A DNA stretch of 64,000 nt from Ephemerocybe angulata (GCA_013368325.1 JAACJK010000058.1:124001-188000); one strand, 5' to 3'. Positions 1 to 12,517 are shown, counted from the first letter of the stretch. Program-made: numbers and translations. The notes: a model not told the origin generated them from the letters alone.

Positions 1-467
1 CAAAGCCAATGGTCTTGGCCCCCACGACGGCCGTGAGCACACTCTCATCTTCCCTTCTCACAAACATACTGACGATTTCGTTCTAGCTGACTCTGTTGGC
101 GGAGACATCTTCTACTCTGTCGGCGCTAGTCTCATTTCAAACATCCCGAAAAAGCCAGATTGGCCTGTGAAAACGCATCTCTGGGTGAACGCTGGAAGAT
201 TAGACAATGTCGATCGTTGTACGTATAGCGTCGGTCGTTTCACTGGGACAGGTTTTCTGAATCATTCTTGCCATCTTTGCAGCACGACCCCTTGCCGATA
301 CAGTGCAAGATCTCCTGACGAAACCCTCGATATCTGCGGGGGTTGGCCTCATTTATAGGTTTGACCCTGTGCGCGTCGAGGTCAACTTCGGCGTCCCTCT
401 CGTGGTCAGTAAGAGTGATGGCACGAGAAAGGGCATCCAAGTTGGCGTCGGTTTAGAGTTCCTATAG
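1..467 (+). CDS. sam50: SAM50/Tob55 mitochondrial outer-membrane beta-barrel assembly protein, 3' end only
   Basis: This is the C-terminal 133 residues of the core subunit of the sorting and assembly machinery, which inserts beta-barrel proteins into the mitochondrial outer membrane. The gene enters from the left edge. Codons run from base 2 to 218, then an intron (219-282, GTACGT...TTGCAG), then 283-467 ending in TAG. Family hallmarks are a G-D-x-F-Y-S-V-G-A-S-L-I strand, an I-P-K-K-P-D-W-P turn, the V-N-A-G-R-L-D segment and a C-terminal strand reading S-K-S-D-G-T-R-K-G-I-Q-V-G-V-G-L-E-F-L. That end matches the family's last barrel strand and the beta-signal used by substrate barrels. The POTRA domain and most of the barrel lie outside the window. 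The family call is confident. Confidence 0.9.
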
Positions 468-1134
468 AACATGTCCACCGTAGACCTCCTGACATCCTAC
501 TTATCTATTCTTATTCTGGCAAACTAGATTTCTAAGTTCCATGTCCACAATCTAGGCGCTGAAGAACGCAGAAGCCCATCTTCTTCGGCAATGAAAGTCT
601 TCCTGGTGAGCTCGTGTTAAGTTGCAGTACCGGCCATGCAATGTGCGTCTGTTGGCTACTCGCGTCACAAGAGCCCGTACACTGACAACTCGAGAAGAAC
701 ATCCCGGCGCATGTTTTTCAAAACATCAGCGCATCTTCTCAATCACATCTTCTGAAGCTTCTATCCAGTGGTTTAGGACATTGTTTCCTCAGCTACCCTT
801 TCGCAGTTTGCACCCGTCCAGTTCTCGTCTTCGCGCCTGTCTGCTGACTTTCGGTGGCTCCGCGATGCAGTGGTAAGAACCCTGAGGGAGAGGGGAGCAC
901 GGTGTCGTGGAGAGATGGGTAAATATCGGCTTTGGTCTTCCGAACTCGAATGTCCACTGCGCAGTGCGAGGGCGCGGGGAATGACGGCACTATCATGCTC
1001 TCTGGGGTGTCACCAGTTCTCCATTGCGATCCCTTCGACACTTCTGGTTACTCAGCACGGGCCGATCCACCTCGAACTTTGAAGCCATATAAAAGGCGAA
1101 GCTATACATGCTGGGCAAGGCACCGGGAGCAACG
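468..1134. other. Intergenic region between SAM50 and the GH51 gene
   Basis: Short frames on both strands show no family resemblance or splice-consistent continuation. The left part is presumably the SAM50 3' UTR. The right part holds the promoter of the GH51 gene, with a TATA box at 1088-1095. Confidence 0.6.
1088..1095 (+). promoter_or_regulatory. TATA box of the GH51 gene
   Basis: TATAAAAG lies 39 bases before the chosen ATG (1135). An in-frame ATG at 1108 is even closer to the box, which favours the start at 1135. Confidence 0.55.
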
Positions 1135-4100
1135 ATGGTGGATGCTCGCTCATTTCTGTCTCTCCTCGTGATATGTGCGGCTGCAGCGGTGGCTGTCACC
1201 GTCAACATCAATGCTACTGCTAGTCACCCTATCCCAAAGACCCTGTGTAGGTTTCTCCTTCCTTTGCACTATTGCGATCTTATCGACGAGCATGTTTTGC
1301 AGGGGCTCTCATGTACGAGGTATGGGTCTGATTGAAACGGGGGAAGTGATTTTGCCTGATCATGCCCCGAATTTCGCCCTCTGACTTAGGATATCAACGT
1401 AAGGTGGCCGTTCTACTATATACCCAGTTACTAACCGGTATACTTTCGCAGTACGTATGTGTCGAACCTCATCGAGCCAGCTTTCGTATCGACTGACTGC
1501 CTCCAGAGCGGAGACGGTGGCCTCTATGCCGAACGTAGGTCCCGCAACCGTTGAAGCGACTGGATATTGACTAGATCATGGAATCTTCCTAGTTTTGAAG
1601 AATAGGGCTCTTCAGCTTGTGGAAACTGGTATACCTGCTCCTGATAATCTCAATGAACTCAACTTAGCCTTTGTCATTCTCTAGGTACCTCTGCGGCATC
1701 TCTTTCTGGCTGGCAGGCCCTTAATGGTGCGGCTATCAGCGTCGTTAATGATAGTACCCCTGTTTCGTCTGCTCTACCCAATGCATTGCAGCTTAAGGTC
1801 CCCACTGGTGGGACTGGGAGTACAGGTTTTGCCAACATAGGATTCTCAGGTATGGCCCCTCGCCACAGCCCACAACACGACCTTTCGTTGAACCTCACTC
1901 CAAATTTCATCAGGCATCAAGGTCACCTCCAGCTGGAAATATACGGCTTCATTCTACTACCGCTTCCCGTCCGCTACAAACTTCAACGGCAATCTCGTCG
2001 TCGGACTGCAAACCACATCTGGCCAAGTCCTCGCCTCAACAACCGTCTCTGTGACTGGCTCTCAAACCTCATGGAAGCAGGTTACGGTAGGCTTGTACCC
2101 AACCACGACGGCTTCCAACACGAACAACCTGTTCACAATTCAAGTCGACGCCGCGAGTGCCTCTGGACAGGCCATAAACTTTGCGATGCTCTCCCTCTTC
2201 CCGCCTACTTTCAAGAATAGGCCCAACGGCATGCGTGTTGACCTTGCGGAGGTATGTCAATAATGGAACGAAAATGTCGATGCTGAAGCCCTTGTCTCCT
2301 TCCTTAGGCTCTTGCACAGATAAAACCTGGAGCATTTAGGTTTCCGGGAGGGAATAACCTCGAAGGTCAGACTTTTGAGCGCCGTTGGAGGTGGAGGAAC
2401 ACCGTAGGCCCCCTTGTCAGCCGACCTGGTGCGTATTTGGAGGGTTTGTCAAACGATGTCAGCGACTCACGTTTTCCTTACTACAGGCCGCCTCGGAGAT
2501 TGGAGCTACACAAATACCGAGTGCGTATAGAACATCATCTATGTGGAGCCCCGAGTCTCGTATACTCATCCTCAACAATAGTGGTCTCGGCCTCCTTGAA
2601 TACCTCTACTGGTGCGAAGATCTGGAGGCTGAGCCAATCATGGGTGTTTGGGCAGGTTATGCGCTTGGCGGTGCTAGCGTCGCGGAGGACCAACTCGACC
2701 CTTACATTCAGGAGGCCGTCGATCAGGTGCGCCTACTCTTAACTACGCCGCAAGGTTATTTCCTTCACTTGTTAATACTTACAATGAGCATGCCTGTAGA
2801 TCAATTTCGTCATCGGGGACCCTGCAAAGAGCGCAGCAGGTGAGATTTGCGCTTTCAGATCGCGATCCAGAGCTAAAACCCTATGTGACGTAGCGGCACT
2901 CCGAGCGTCCCTAGGGCGCGTGAAGCCTTTCAAGCTGCAATATGTTGAAATTGGAAATGAGGTGCGCAATATTTTGGGTCCAATCAATCGTTGGCAACTG
3001 GAAATTGACGCATAACCTTCTCCTGCAGGACTGGTTCGCATCTGCTACTTACGTCTATCGTTGGAAGAAATATGTCACGCGGCTCCAGCAAGAGTTCCCG
3101 CAGATTCGTGAGTCTTATGTTAGAAATCCTTCTAAGTGACGGTTTTCGACCAAGGACAGGTTTCCTCGCTACAACCAGGGTGAATGACCCGACACTCACT
3201 CCAGTACCGACTGACTACGACTACCACGATTACAATGTTCACAGTACGCATCATCCCGATTCTTACCATCGAGTCGTCCTCATCTTAATCTTCAACGTAG
3301 CTTGGTTCGCCCAGAATGTTTTCTTCTACGACAGCTTTGCGGTACGTTCTCTGACGACGCTGCAGAACTAATGTCTAATACGGATCGTTCTTACTTAGCG
3401 CAACGGAAAGAAATACTTCCATGTACGTGCTTATATAGCCTTGCCTTACTCGGTGTACAGATTAAATTTGTTCTAAAGGGCGAATACGCGGCGATATCCA
3501 GCAACCCTAACGACATATGGGGAGATCGATTCCTTTTCCCGACAGCAGAAGGTAACAGACTTAACTTTTTATCTTCGTAAGGTGAACTTCCGAAGCTAAA
3601 CGAGCTCTGACCCTGCAGGTTCGGTAGCCGAAGCAGCGTTCATGACAGGATTAGAGAGGAACAGCGACATTGTGTGAGTTATTGCAGACGGAGTAAAATT
3701 GTTGCTGCTGACGCTGACGGACGTTCTCTAGATTCGCGGGTGCTTATGCTCCTCTCATCGGAGTGAGTATGTGCCCTATAAAAGTCATATTTGAGACTAA
3801 AATCCTTTAGCATGTATCTAATCATCAATGGGTAAGTCTGGAACCGGTCTACAAAAGCGACGATAGGGCTTATACTTCTTGTTATCAAGACTCCGAATCT
3901 TCTGGGTCACGAGTACGTCGCCGCTGAACCTTCGCGCTCAGGCTGTGAGGACTGACTGTTTAATTTAGCGCCGGCGCTATCTACCTCTCCACGAGCTACT
4001 ACGTTCAAAAGGTACTCAATATCTCACCGTATCCCCCTCGCACGATCAGCACTTACAATATACGCGAAGTTGTTTGGAAGTAACCGCGGCGACGAGTTCC

Positions 4101-4487
4101 TGCCAAGCACCCTTCCCAGCCAAACGGGAACGGCCTTCTGGAGCATCGTTCGTAACAGGGCGTCTAAAGAGATTATCATCAAGGTCCGGTTTTCCACTTC
4201 CTACTGACTCGACGTTCGGCACTTGTACTAATCTTCGGTGTCTTGCGGAATGTGGATAGATCGCAAATACCGGAACGACAGCCGCCCCATTCACATTCGT
4301 GGTGCCATTTAACAATGTAGCAAGCACCGGTACGGTACAGACGATCTCAGGAACGGGCTCTCAAAGCAATACTCCAAGCAACCCCAACCTGATCGCCCCG
4401 CGTTTGAGCAATTTCACACCGGCGAAGACATTCAACTTCACTGCAGCTGCTACGAGTTTCAACGTTCTAACCTTTGTCGCTTCTTGA
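1135..4487 (+). CDS. Secreted alpha-L-arabinofuranosidase, glycoside hydrolase family 51
   Basis: Predicted to release terminal arabinofuranosyl residues from plant arabinan and arabinoxylan outside the cell. The protein opens with a signal peptide ([12 protein letters not shown], then an Ala/Val core). GH51 landmarks follow in order: [20 protein letters not shown], an N-terminal beta-sandwich, [11 protein letters not shown], and Y-V-E-I-G-N-E with the acid/base Glu codon at 2959-2961. Next come a Y-H-D-Y-N-V motif and G-E-Y-A-A with the nucleophile Glu codon at 3482-3484. A C-terminal beta domain ends in F-N-V-L-T-F-V-A-S and TGA. The coding part is cut by many short introns; the first exons are very small (1303-1319, 1390-1398) and may include a three-base exon at 1452-1454. 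Length and domain order fit complete fungal GH51 enzymes. Later intron boundaries were not all resolved. Confidence 0.88.
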
Positions 4488-4962
4488 ACTGAAGGCCCGT
4501 CTTAGCTCTGTGTACGGTACCAATGAGATGAATACTATGGTCACCCTCAGTCGTGGATATACCTCTTGAACAGCTTGCGGTGCAAGAGCTTTGGCGGGGT
4601 CATTTGTATCACAGCCACCGTTCCACCAGAGTCGGCCGAGGTCTTCATCTTCAATTCCTGCCTTTCATACCTTTTCCCGAAGGCTTTTCGACGCTTCGCA
4701 ACGGCTGAGAGACTTTAGAAAGCAAAGGACCAAGTGCAAAGCTGGTACCGCAAGGGGTCCTGGGGTCGAGGGCGACACTTCATCTGATTCGAATAGGGGC
4801 AAATCATTCGCACTTGATAGCCGACGTCATTTGTCAGCAAATCGAAGCCGGGGGAAAACGCTCGAAAACACCGAGGCCGTCGGCCCCAACAGCGAAATGT
4901 GGACACGATTTTTATGGAGTGGTCCTTGACCTCAACCCACTACCGCTTTCCTTTCCCCCGTC
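4488..4962. other. Intergenic region between the GH51 and MATE genes
   Basis: No supportable gene. Overlapping short frames on both strands lack a family match. The last 40 bases are pyrimidine-rich, as expected just upstream of the MATE start. Confidence 0.6.
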
Positions 4963-7060
4963 ATGTCTTCGACCTACGCCCACTACCAAGGGCCATCGTC
5001 GCTGCCCTCCGACTATGCCCTGCTTTCCAGGGTTGCTGGAAACCATAACGGCGAGAACGAGTCGCTGTCGGAGTCAGACGATAGTCACGATACGGACGGC
5101 ACTGTAACACCCACGAAAGCGACGACATCATCCGAGGCGGCGGTACGAAGGAGGGAGAGCTTTCCGGAGAGGTCCTTCTACCGTCCTACGAACCCAACTA
5201 TTGGAGTATACCCAGAACCAGAGCAGCACAACGCGTCTGTACTATCGGAGCACACGCCATTGCTTGCTCCACCTCCCCCAACTGTTCCACGGATAGAGGA
5301 AGAGATAGACCGCGACCCAGCGCACGACAATGACTCCAAGATGGCTATGTTTTGGGATGAGCTTCCTATCCTAACGAAGTACGCTCTCCCAGTGTTCGGG
5401 TGAGTTCCAGCGTTTCTAGAACGCGGAGCGCATTGTTAAACTCTTCCAGCACCCACTTGTTAGAGTACACACTGGTAATTGTACCTGTCATTTCCATCGG
5501 TCATATTTCGACAACAGCACTAGCTGCCATTAGCCTGGGATCGATGACTGCGAGCGTTTCGGGCTTTAGCATTATCCAAGGCTTCGCCAGCGCCCTCGAC
5601 ACAATGCTGCCTTCCGCCTGGACATCTTCACACCCACAATACGTCGGACTCTGGGCCCAAAGGATGTGTAAGATCCGACACTTGATGCTCAATGTTGCTC
5701 TGCTGACTCTGAATCTGCCCCAGGTGTCGTTATGACTGCCATGTTGATCGTATGACCCGTTTCTCGCTTAAGTATGTGGGATACATGCTGACCGTCCCCT
5801 GCAGCCCATTTTCCTTATCTGGTTCAGTGCCGAGTCAATTCTGCTCTTCCTCAGGCAAGACCCGGATGTGGCCCACCTGGCTGCTGTCTATCTTCGCTGG
5901 GTCTCGCTCGGCTTGCCAGCATACACTTTCAACTGCATCAGCAGGTGAGCATATCCGGCGTCTAATTACGTTTAACGTTCAACTTAATGGTACCGAAGGC
6001 GCTACTTCCAATCACAAGGTCTCTTCATGGTGCCGACGAGGATCATTTTCGTCGTTGCGCCCATCAACGCTTTCCTGGGGTGGCTGCTCGTATGGGGACC
6101 TGAGCCTTTCCGCCTTGGATTCATAGGAGCACCTCTTGCTTCGGCCATCTCTTTCAACCTAATTGCCATTGCGTCGTTCGTATATGGCGCGTTCTTCGTA
6201 GATAGACGTGCGTGGCACCCGCTTTCGAAGCGCATGTTCACGAACCTCGGGCTTCTCGCCCACCTGGGGCTGAGCGGCGTCGGCCAGACGGCTTCCGAAT
6301 GGTGGGCTTGGGAGCTTGTCTCGCTCGCGGCATCGCTGCTCGGGCCCATGGCTCTCGCTACTCAATCAGTGCTTCTGGTATCAGCATCAACAACCTTCCA
6401 AGCTCCTTTTGCGCTCAGTGTGGCGACTTCGGTTCGGTGAGTCTCTTTCATTCTTATCTTATCCTTTTGACTGACTTTAGGGTTAGTATCGGAAACCTTC
6501 TCGGCGAACGCAAAGCAAAGCGCGCAGGTGTCGCCGCCAGCACCGCACTCGTCCTTGCATTGTTCGTGTCCGTTCTTACCAGCTTGATGTTCATGGTCCT
6601 GCGGAACGTCTGGGGTCGCATCTTTAACGATGACGAGGAGGTCATCGCACTCGTCGCCGATATCATTCCCCTCGTCGCCCTGTTCCAGGTCTTCGATGGC
6701 AATTCCGCCGTGACGTCCGGTATCCTCCGTTCGCGCGGCAAGCAGTTCACGGGCGCCATCCTAAATCTCTCCGCATACTACTTTATCGGTGTTCCCTTCG
6801 GAGTTTGGCTTGCGTTCAGCTGGCATCAGGGCCTCCATGGGTTGTGGTATGGGTTGACGGTATCGTTGATTTATTGCTCTGTTATCGGGACTTGGTTGTG
6901 TTTGAAGACGGACTGGGATCACGAGGTAGATAAGGTTCAGGCGCGGCTCGCGAAGGAGGACAGGCAGAGGCACGCGGAAATGAATAAGGACGACCACGGT
7001 GGGGAGAGGGGTGACGTTGAGGGGTACGGTGCAACCATCAATGGGGGTGGCACCCACTAA
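4963..7060 (+). CDS. MATE family efflux transporter
   Basis: Predicted proton- or sodium-driven multidrug/toxic compound extrusion transporter of a fungal membrane. A hydrophilic, acidic, Ser/Pro-rich N-terminal tail of about 130 residues precedes the membrane domain. That domain starts with D-E-L-P-I-L-T-K-Y-A-L-P-V-F-G and H-L-L-E-Y-T, followed by the family-typical I-S-T-T-A-L-A-A-I-S-L-G-S-M segment, G-F-A-S-A-L-D-T-M-L-P-S-A and P-Q-Y-V-G-L-W-A-Q-R. The second half has S-E-W-W-A-W-E-L, V-R-V-S-I-G-N-L-L-G and G-I-L-R-S-R-G-K-Q. A charged cytosolic tail ends at TAA 7058-7060. Introns include 5400-5449 and others giving in-frame joins R-M|C-V-V-M and S|R-R-Y-F. ATG 4963 is the first in-frame start after the pyrimidine-rich leader. 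The substrate cannot be read from sequence. Confidence 0.9.
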
Positions 7061-8288
7061 AAGGGTCAAGTATGACCTACTTTGCTTTCTCTATTGCATG
7101 GGCCAAATGGCTATTGTTCGCGTATATCCTTCGCATTGCTCTCAAGACGGACTAGGTAGTACCACGATCCCATTTACGAATACGACGAAAGTAAGAATGA
7201 TTTGTGTAAATAAAGGGCCTCAGTTTATGAATGGGGCATTGAGAATAGCAACCGTTGATCAGGCTGTGTAAAAAAAAATTCCTTTCGACTTGGGATGATT
7301 TCTATTGGGCAGATAGGGTAGCCGAAACGCATAGATTACAATATTTCTGGTGTTAGAAAGGTTCGGTATCCGTCCAAAAACCATGATCCACCATCGGAAG
7401 GTGCTTCCTCAGCGCTGGGCGCTTAACGTCGATATGACGTCACATCATGATCCATATCGGTATATTGAAAAGCTGGGCAACACGGGTCGGTGAGAGTCTG
7501 AGCCATGGCACTTTACTATCATGTCCTTCCACCCCAGCCCTAGCAACTCGACAGCGCATGCCAATATCCTCCTGAACGAACCATCATGCCCACGACTCGA
7601 ACCTTCACCGACCGACTTAACCTATACTCGCGGCGACGATTGATATCTCGAACACGTCTGCACACGCAACTCCGATGGGTCAACTTCGACGAAACTCGAA
7701 CGCCGCGAAACGCACCGCAGGTCAAACTTATCTAAATCAGCCCTATTCACGGCTGGGGACCTGGAGTGTCTTGCTATAGCTTGTCACAACCTCGGTTCTT
7801 TGTTTTAATGAGTCCTGATTCAATCCAGGAGACTTGCCAGCTTCTTATCGGATTCTCGCCACTGGCAGGCAGATGACACAGGATGACGGGCGCTGTTCCC
7901 TCTGCTAGCTGGGTTCACTTCCCTTGCAAGGTCTTCTGCATTTGATTAAACACCCTTGCCCCCTTCCCTCTGTCCCTCCACGTCCATCTTTAGCCCATCA
8001 CATGAAGGAAACCCCTTGGTCTCCTCTCCCTGCCTCACTCTTCAGATTATCAGGTGTTCGCTCGTGTACCAGCTCTTTAGAGGACTGAATCAGGTCCAAG
8101 TGCCGGAGCCGGAGCCACAATAGATATATAATATTTCAGAAGGTGCGAATGCCATGGCGAGATAATAAACAATGCTGATACGATATGATAATTAGGGGCC
8201 ACGACCAGCGCGAGCATAATGCTTATCCACGTTAAGTTAATTAAGTTAACGGTGCGAATAACTTCAATGCAATAGCCCCCAGCCACGT
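7061..8288. other. Intergenic region between the MATE gene and DUF6699 gene A
   Basis: No gene seen. It holds one GGGCGCTTAA motif (7417-7426) and one TGACGTCA octamer (7435-7442). From about 7840 onward it resembles the stretch 12100-12517 behind DUF6699 gene B, so it is part of a duplicated segment. Confidence 0.6.
7435..7442. promoter_or_regulatory. CRE/ATF-type octamer TGACGTCA
   Basis: Perfect palindromic bZIP (CREB/ATF) consensus, 8 bases after a GGGCGCTTAA motif. The nearest gene ends converge here (MATE +, DUF6699 minus), so its role as a promoter element is doubtful. Confidence 0.3.
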
Positions 8289-9092
8289 TCAGCTGAGAAG
8301 CAGATCCCAGATTCCCTCCTCCGCAGTGCTCGCCTGGAGGCCGCCCCATTCCCATCCCCCATCCTCCACACCTCCCCGCCGCCGTCGCCTCAAACGCATG
8401 TCCCGGCGAGCAAGCTCGAGCCGGGGGACCATATTTCCGGTATCGAGCAGCAAGCGGCTTGACATGCTTCCCATCGTTTCGTCCGTGTAGCCGACGGTGA
8501 CGCAGCGTGTGCAGGTACAGTCTGGCTTTCCCAGAGCACAGCGAGGCGCGCCGGACACCGTGGCCAGTACGTCGAGAACCCGGACGAATTCAAGGTCCTC
8601 CAGCATTGGGAAAACGACAATGACGTTGTCGCGACAGCCTGCCACCCGTATTGTAACGGTTTCTGAGTGGGGAGTCGTAGCTGGATCGTTCCAGACGGAC
8701 CACCGGCGTTGGGATGGCGTGTTGCCTTCGACTTCATGACCAGGGTTGTTGCCGAGAATCGTCGCGTAGGCGGGTGCGTTTCGGACGTCCCATATCAGCA
8801 TTGGGGTCTCTGAGCGTGCCAGGACGGGGTGCAGCGTGAATGTCCCATGTGCAGGCCTGGGGAGGTCGAGGTTCTTACCCAGCTGACGCTCGGCGTCGTA
8901 TGGGAGATCCAGGGGAGTGACAGTCCGAAGAACTGTCGCCAGTGTTGCCTGGCCAGCAGGATGAGGATGGCCTTCATTCTGTGGGTCGTAGTGCCCATCC
9001 CTTCTACTGAGGAGCGTTCGTCTATGCAGGGATTGCAATGTCAGCTGGTGAAGGCCGAACAAAGTACTCGGTACGTACTGTATGTCGGCCAT
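8289..9092 (-). CDS. DUF6699 family protein, copy A
   Basis: Single-exon gene for a 267-residue protein of the DUF6699 family, which is common in Agaricomycetes and has no established function. Family landmarks are L-H-P-V-L-A, the W-D-V-R-N-A-P strand, W-N-D-P-A-T-T-P, V-T-I-R-V-A-G-C, N-V-I-V-V-F-P and F-V-R-V-L-D-V-L. The terminal strand is W-E-W-G-G-L-Q-A-S-T-A-E with I-W-D-L-L-L. A cysteine cluster C-A-L-G-K-P-D-C-T-C-T-R-C sits between the last two. I chose ATG 9092 (M-A-D-I-Q) because TATATA lies 46 bases upstream; an in-frame ATG at 9134 lies on the other side of that box. Copy B (12518-13234) is its closest relative here, sharing both protein and 3' flank. Confidence 0.8.
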   Translation of the reverse strand: MADIQYVPSTLFGLHQLTLQSLHRRTLLSRRDGHYDPQNEGHPHPAGQATLATVLRTVTPLDLPYDAERQLGKNLDLPRPAHGTFTLHPVLARSETPMLIWDVRNAPAYATILGNNPGHEVEGNTPSQRRWSVWNDPATTPHSETVTIRVAGCRDNVIVVFPMLEDLEFVRVLDVLATVSGAPRCALGKPDCTCTRCVTVGYTDETMGSMSSRLLLDTGNMVPRLELARRDMRLRRRRRGGVEDGGWEWGGLQASTAEEGIWDLLLS

Positions 9093-9138
9093 GGTATATC
9101 TAAGAATATGTTGGGTAAGTGGATTAAACCTCATCGTC

Positions 9139-9144
9139 TATATA
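9139..9144 (-). promoter_or_regulatory. TATA box of DUF6699 gene A
   Basis: TATATA, 46 bases upstream of ATG 9092 on the minus strand. It decides the start, since the longer frame's ATG at 9134 would leave no room for a leader. Confidence 0.45.
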
Positions 9145-12100
9145 CTAACCTACTCCCCCAAGGCACGTGTGTCCGACACTCAGATCGTTGGGGGGTGAAA
9201 CGGGGGGTGACTGGCAGGCGGCTTCCCCGAGGTAACCTTGAGCAAGCCATTTCCAAGCCTCCAGAAAAAAAGATTTGTTTCTCTGACATTATTGCGACGT
9301 TTTGTGTGTCTCGCTTGGGTCCCGGATGCATGGGGAACTTGTCGAGACGGTTGATCGAGCCGGCAGCCCCTTCTTCATAGATTGGAGTGTTCAACGATGG
9401 GCCCAGTGCTTAATATGAACTGTAACTCAGGAGCCTTGGCCCTTATGGCCTTTGTCGTGTATACAAATATAAGAGGCGCGGTGCGTGCTGGCAAGGCGTG
9501 GTACCGGCGGGGGATTGAATTCTTGAAGCTCGCTCCGCTGGGGTAGAATAGCATCAGGCTTTGTGACATACCGTTCATAGACTTAGATTGATATTTCTGG
9601 GCTTCATCTGATAGGGTGAGACTTTGTGAGCATGACTTTGAGTGGGTAAATAGTAAAATCTGGAACGAGCACTTGTAAGGAGTATCTCGAACGCAATTTG
9701 AGGTGATCAGGCATCAACGTTGCCACCGTGTAGCTCAGGCTCCCACCACCGCCCGCAGAAACGCGCTGCTAGTGCAGAACATGTTACATATTACATACCG
9801 AGTAAGCTGTGGCAAGATATGTGGCACCAGCCATGCCAGGTCAAAGAGTATCGTACCAAGCAGTGGGCATTTGGCGTAGTCACCCCGGGTGGCCACATGC
9901 CAATGACTCGGAAAGGGCGGAGGTCGCTTGCACTAGCGGCGCCTCACGCACGGGGAGGGGAAAAGAGTCGACGGGTAATATTGCCCGCTTGATTATAAGC
10001 TCGTGTAAGTAGTCCTTCTCGGATTTCGCCTGCGATGGAAGTCACAACTATATTGGACACGGGCCAAACACGGGCGCTTAATGGCTGACTCAGGCTCTAT
10101 ATCATCACACGAACTCTTTTCAACGTAGCAACATCGTGGTTATCCGCAGCGTCTCGTATTCCCCTCTTTCATGGACAACTGGCGCGGTGCGAGTTTTTCT
10201 TGCTTGTCGCTCAGCGCTCACCGCCAACTGGATCCTTCAAGGAAAGTCCCCCAACTGTCCCCTCCTTGTCTCCCTGATCGCATTTCCTTGTGTGAAACCT
10301 GAACTCCTAACATAGTAAGACACTGTTGTTGGGCAGCCCGCGTTCAACGTGCTTCCCAACGTCTCGCCGGTGTGAGACTTGGCGTGGATAGGGTAACTGA
10401 ACTTACCCACTGGCGCTGCGAGGGACCTCTGTCCGGGCTGTTGGTGATTCATCAGTGAGCCGTTTCGTTTCAGCATGGAATCCGGAAATGCAACGATTGG
10501 CCGGCCTCACGTATGTCATAAAGAAGGACCAGGAGGTCCCCGAGAGGAGTTCGAGTGTGCACACTCAACACGAGGCCGACATGCGGGGACAGGCGATACA
10601 ATACATTCGCTGTCGGAGAGGTCCCGGACAAGCGAGAGCCGAGATGGGAGCAGCTTCTTGAGCACAATCTGGGAAGAAGATGGCCCCACCGAACCATCGT
10701 GACCCGGCCAATATGTGTGCGTTGGAATGGGCTAGGCTGCTGCTGCGGCTGCTGCTAGGTCGGGCCAGGGAAAGCGAAGGAAACGAGGAAAACGAGAGAG
10801 ATGGTATGATATGAGTATCGAATACAGCCGAGAATTCGTCTATGTCTAATTGGAAGTCCGAAAGGAAAGCCGAGAACCTCGCATCAGCACTGCCACAGCG
10901 TTCCTAGGTTGCTTGAGACTGTTGGATCACGCGGCCTAGTAGCTACTGTCTGTGGGCCATGGGCTGTTCTCTTATTGGAATTCGACATCTATCTCATCTT
11001 GTATTCGTCCTTCAGTGTTAGCAACTCAAGTCACTGTCAGGCTCGAAATAATGTATGGTCGAAACGTAGGATTTCTCTGTTCAGATTGCAGAGTGAGGCG
11101 TGGAGGTTTCAAGTCCAGGAATGAACCATATCCGAGTTCAGGGCACGTACCCATAGTGCATTTCAATGTCCACCGGGCGAGGGAACGTTCTTCTCAGACT
11201 GTTAGTACCAATCGCGGAGTCGCGATGGAACTCTCTCTATGCACAGCTTGTGTGGGTTAGAATATTGCTACAGCCTGCGCCGGGACTATACTGACAGATG
11301 CTGCCAACTCGGAGAACCGGGGGAGAAAACATGAGGCCAAGGCGTGCTTATTATACTAGCTACAGGATGCCAATACTTATGTTAACGCCGTTGGTCTTAA
11401 TTTCGGTCCCACAGTGTCCGTGCACAAGGACCTACTCCGGTCGGTTTCAAGTAAGTAGCAATAATCCGTTCTTACTACGTAGTCGGGGACACCAAGCTCC
11501 ACCCAAGTTTGGAGACCTAGAGCTATAATGAGCCAGAATGGTAATCACTCGAGGACTCAGGGTCCCAATGATTTATAGCCTCGGCCGAACGACAACTTGA
11601 ATAGCTTGACTTCTGGATGTCATTCCAGGAGCAGCGAATCAGGACTGGTTCCGTGACCTTTCAAGATAGTCGGAGACTCAGTGGGAAGACTCGGTTAAAT
11701 CTTAGTACCGCTGTGCCGCTGCATCCTGTGGACCTTTGTCAATGCGCTGGTCTCATGAGAGGTGTCCGAAAGGGAAAACATCGTTCTATTTAATCATATT
11801 TGTAGCCTGTCGACGGGTCCAGTGAGTGTGCTTGGGAGCGCGTGGAAGGGCGTAGACGCGCGCGCCTTTTGACGCGAGGTAGCGGCGTAGCGCACAGAGT
11901 CACCCCAAGCGCGCTACTGTCAAAGCAAGTAGTCCCTCATCAGGTCATATTTCATCGTGCGTTAAACACTTCCGTGGGAAGCGTGAATTCTTTTGAATCG
12001 GGCTCCCGACCAGCCTGCTTCATTTGACTCTTTTTGTCGACTGCAGACCTTTTGGCGCTCGTCTTGTCAGCTCTGAATCAGTCTCTGATTCATTGACAGA

Positions 12101-12357
12101 GCTTGGAATCTCGCCACTGTCGGACAGATGGGACAGGCTCTGATGGGCGCTGTTTTCTCTGTCGGAGAGTTTGTCTTAAGGATCTTGGTTACACAACCCT
12201 CCTCCCACCCACCATCACTGTCTATCTATCCTCCTTCCTGCCCCGAAACATACCCCAGGGGGGTTCAAACACGGCTGCGATCTGCTGCTATGCAAAGTTG
12301 TGTTTCTCCCTACCTCGAACCCAGTTCAACGTGACCGGAGGCGGAATATCACCAGCG

Positions 12358-12388
12358 AATATATATATATATATAAATATAAATATAT
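12358..12388. repeat. AT-rich microsatellite
   Basis: A run of alternating AT grading into AAAT/ATAT units in the 3' flank of DUF6699 gene B. The corresponding place behind gene A has only a short TATATAATAT, so the tract grew after duplication. Confidence 0.7.
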
Positions 12389-12517
12389 ACTGTAAGGTGA
12401 GGTATTCAAATACTTCGTAAAATTGCACCGTGATAATGGAATAAGTATAGGGCGCGACCAGCGCGAGGATAGCGTTTAGGAGCATGAATACGTCAGTCAT
12501 GTGGCCCTTGGGCGCGT

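Larger units (their letters stand above)
9093..12517. other. Long intergenic region with no supportable gene
   Basis: About 3.4 kb. Only short overlapping frames on both strands, none with family motifs or linked splice sites. One GGGCGCTTAAT motif lies at 10072-10082. An AT dinucleotide tract is at 12358-12388. From about 12100 the DNA resembles 7840-8288, the duplicated 3' flank of DUF6699 A and B. It may hold decayed genes I cannot recognise. Confidence 0.5.

Noticed and set aside
7540..7680. Minus-strand GGTTCGAGTC resembling a tRNA T-loop
   Set aside because: The flanking bases do not pair into a T-stem, and no acceptor or anticodon arm can be formed at the right distances.
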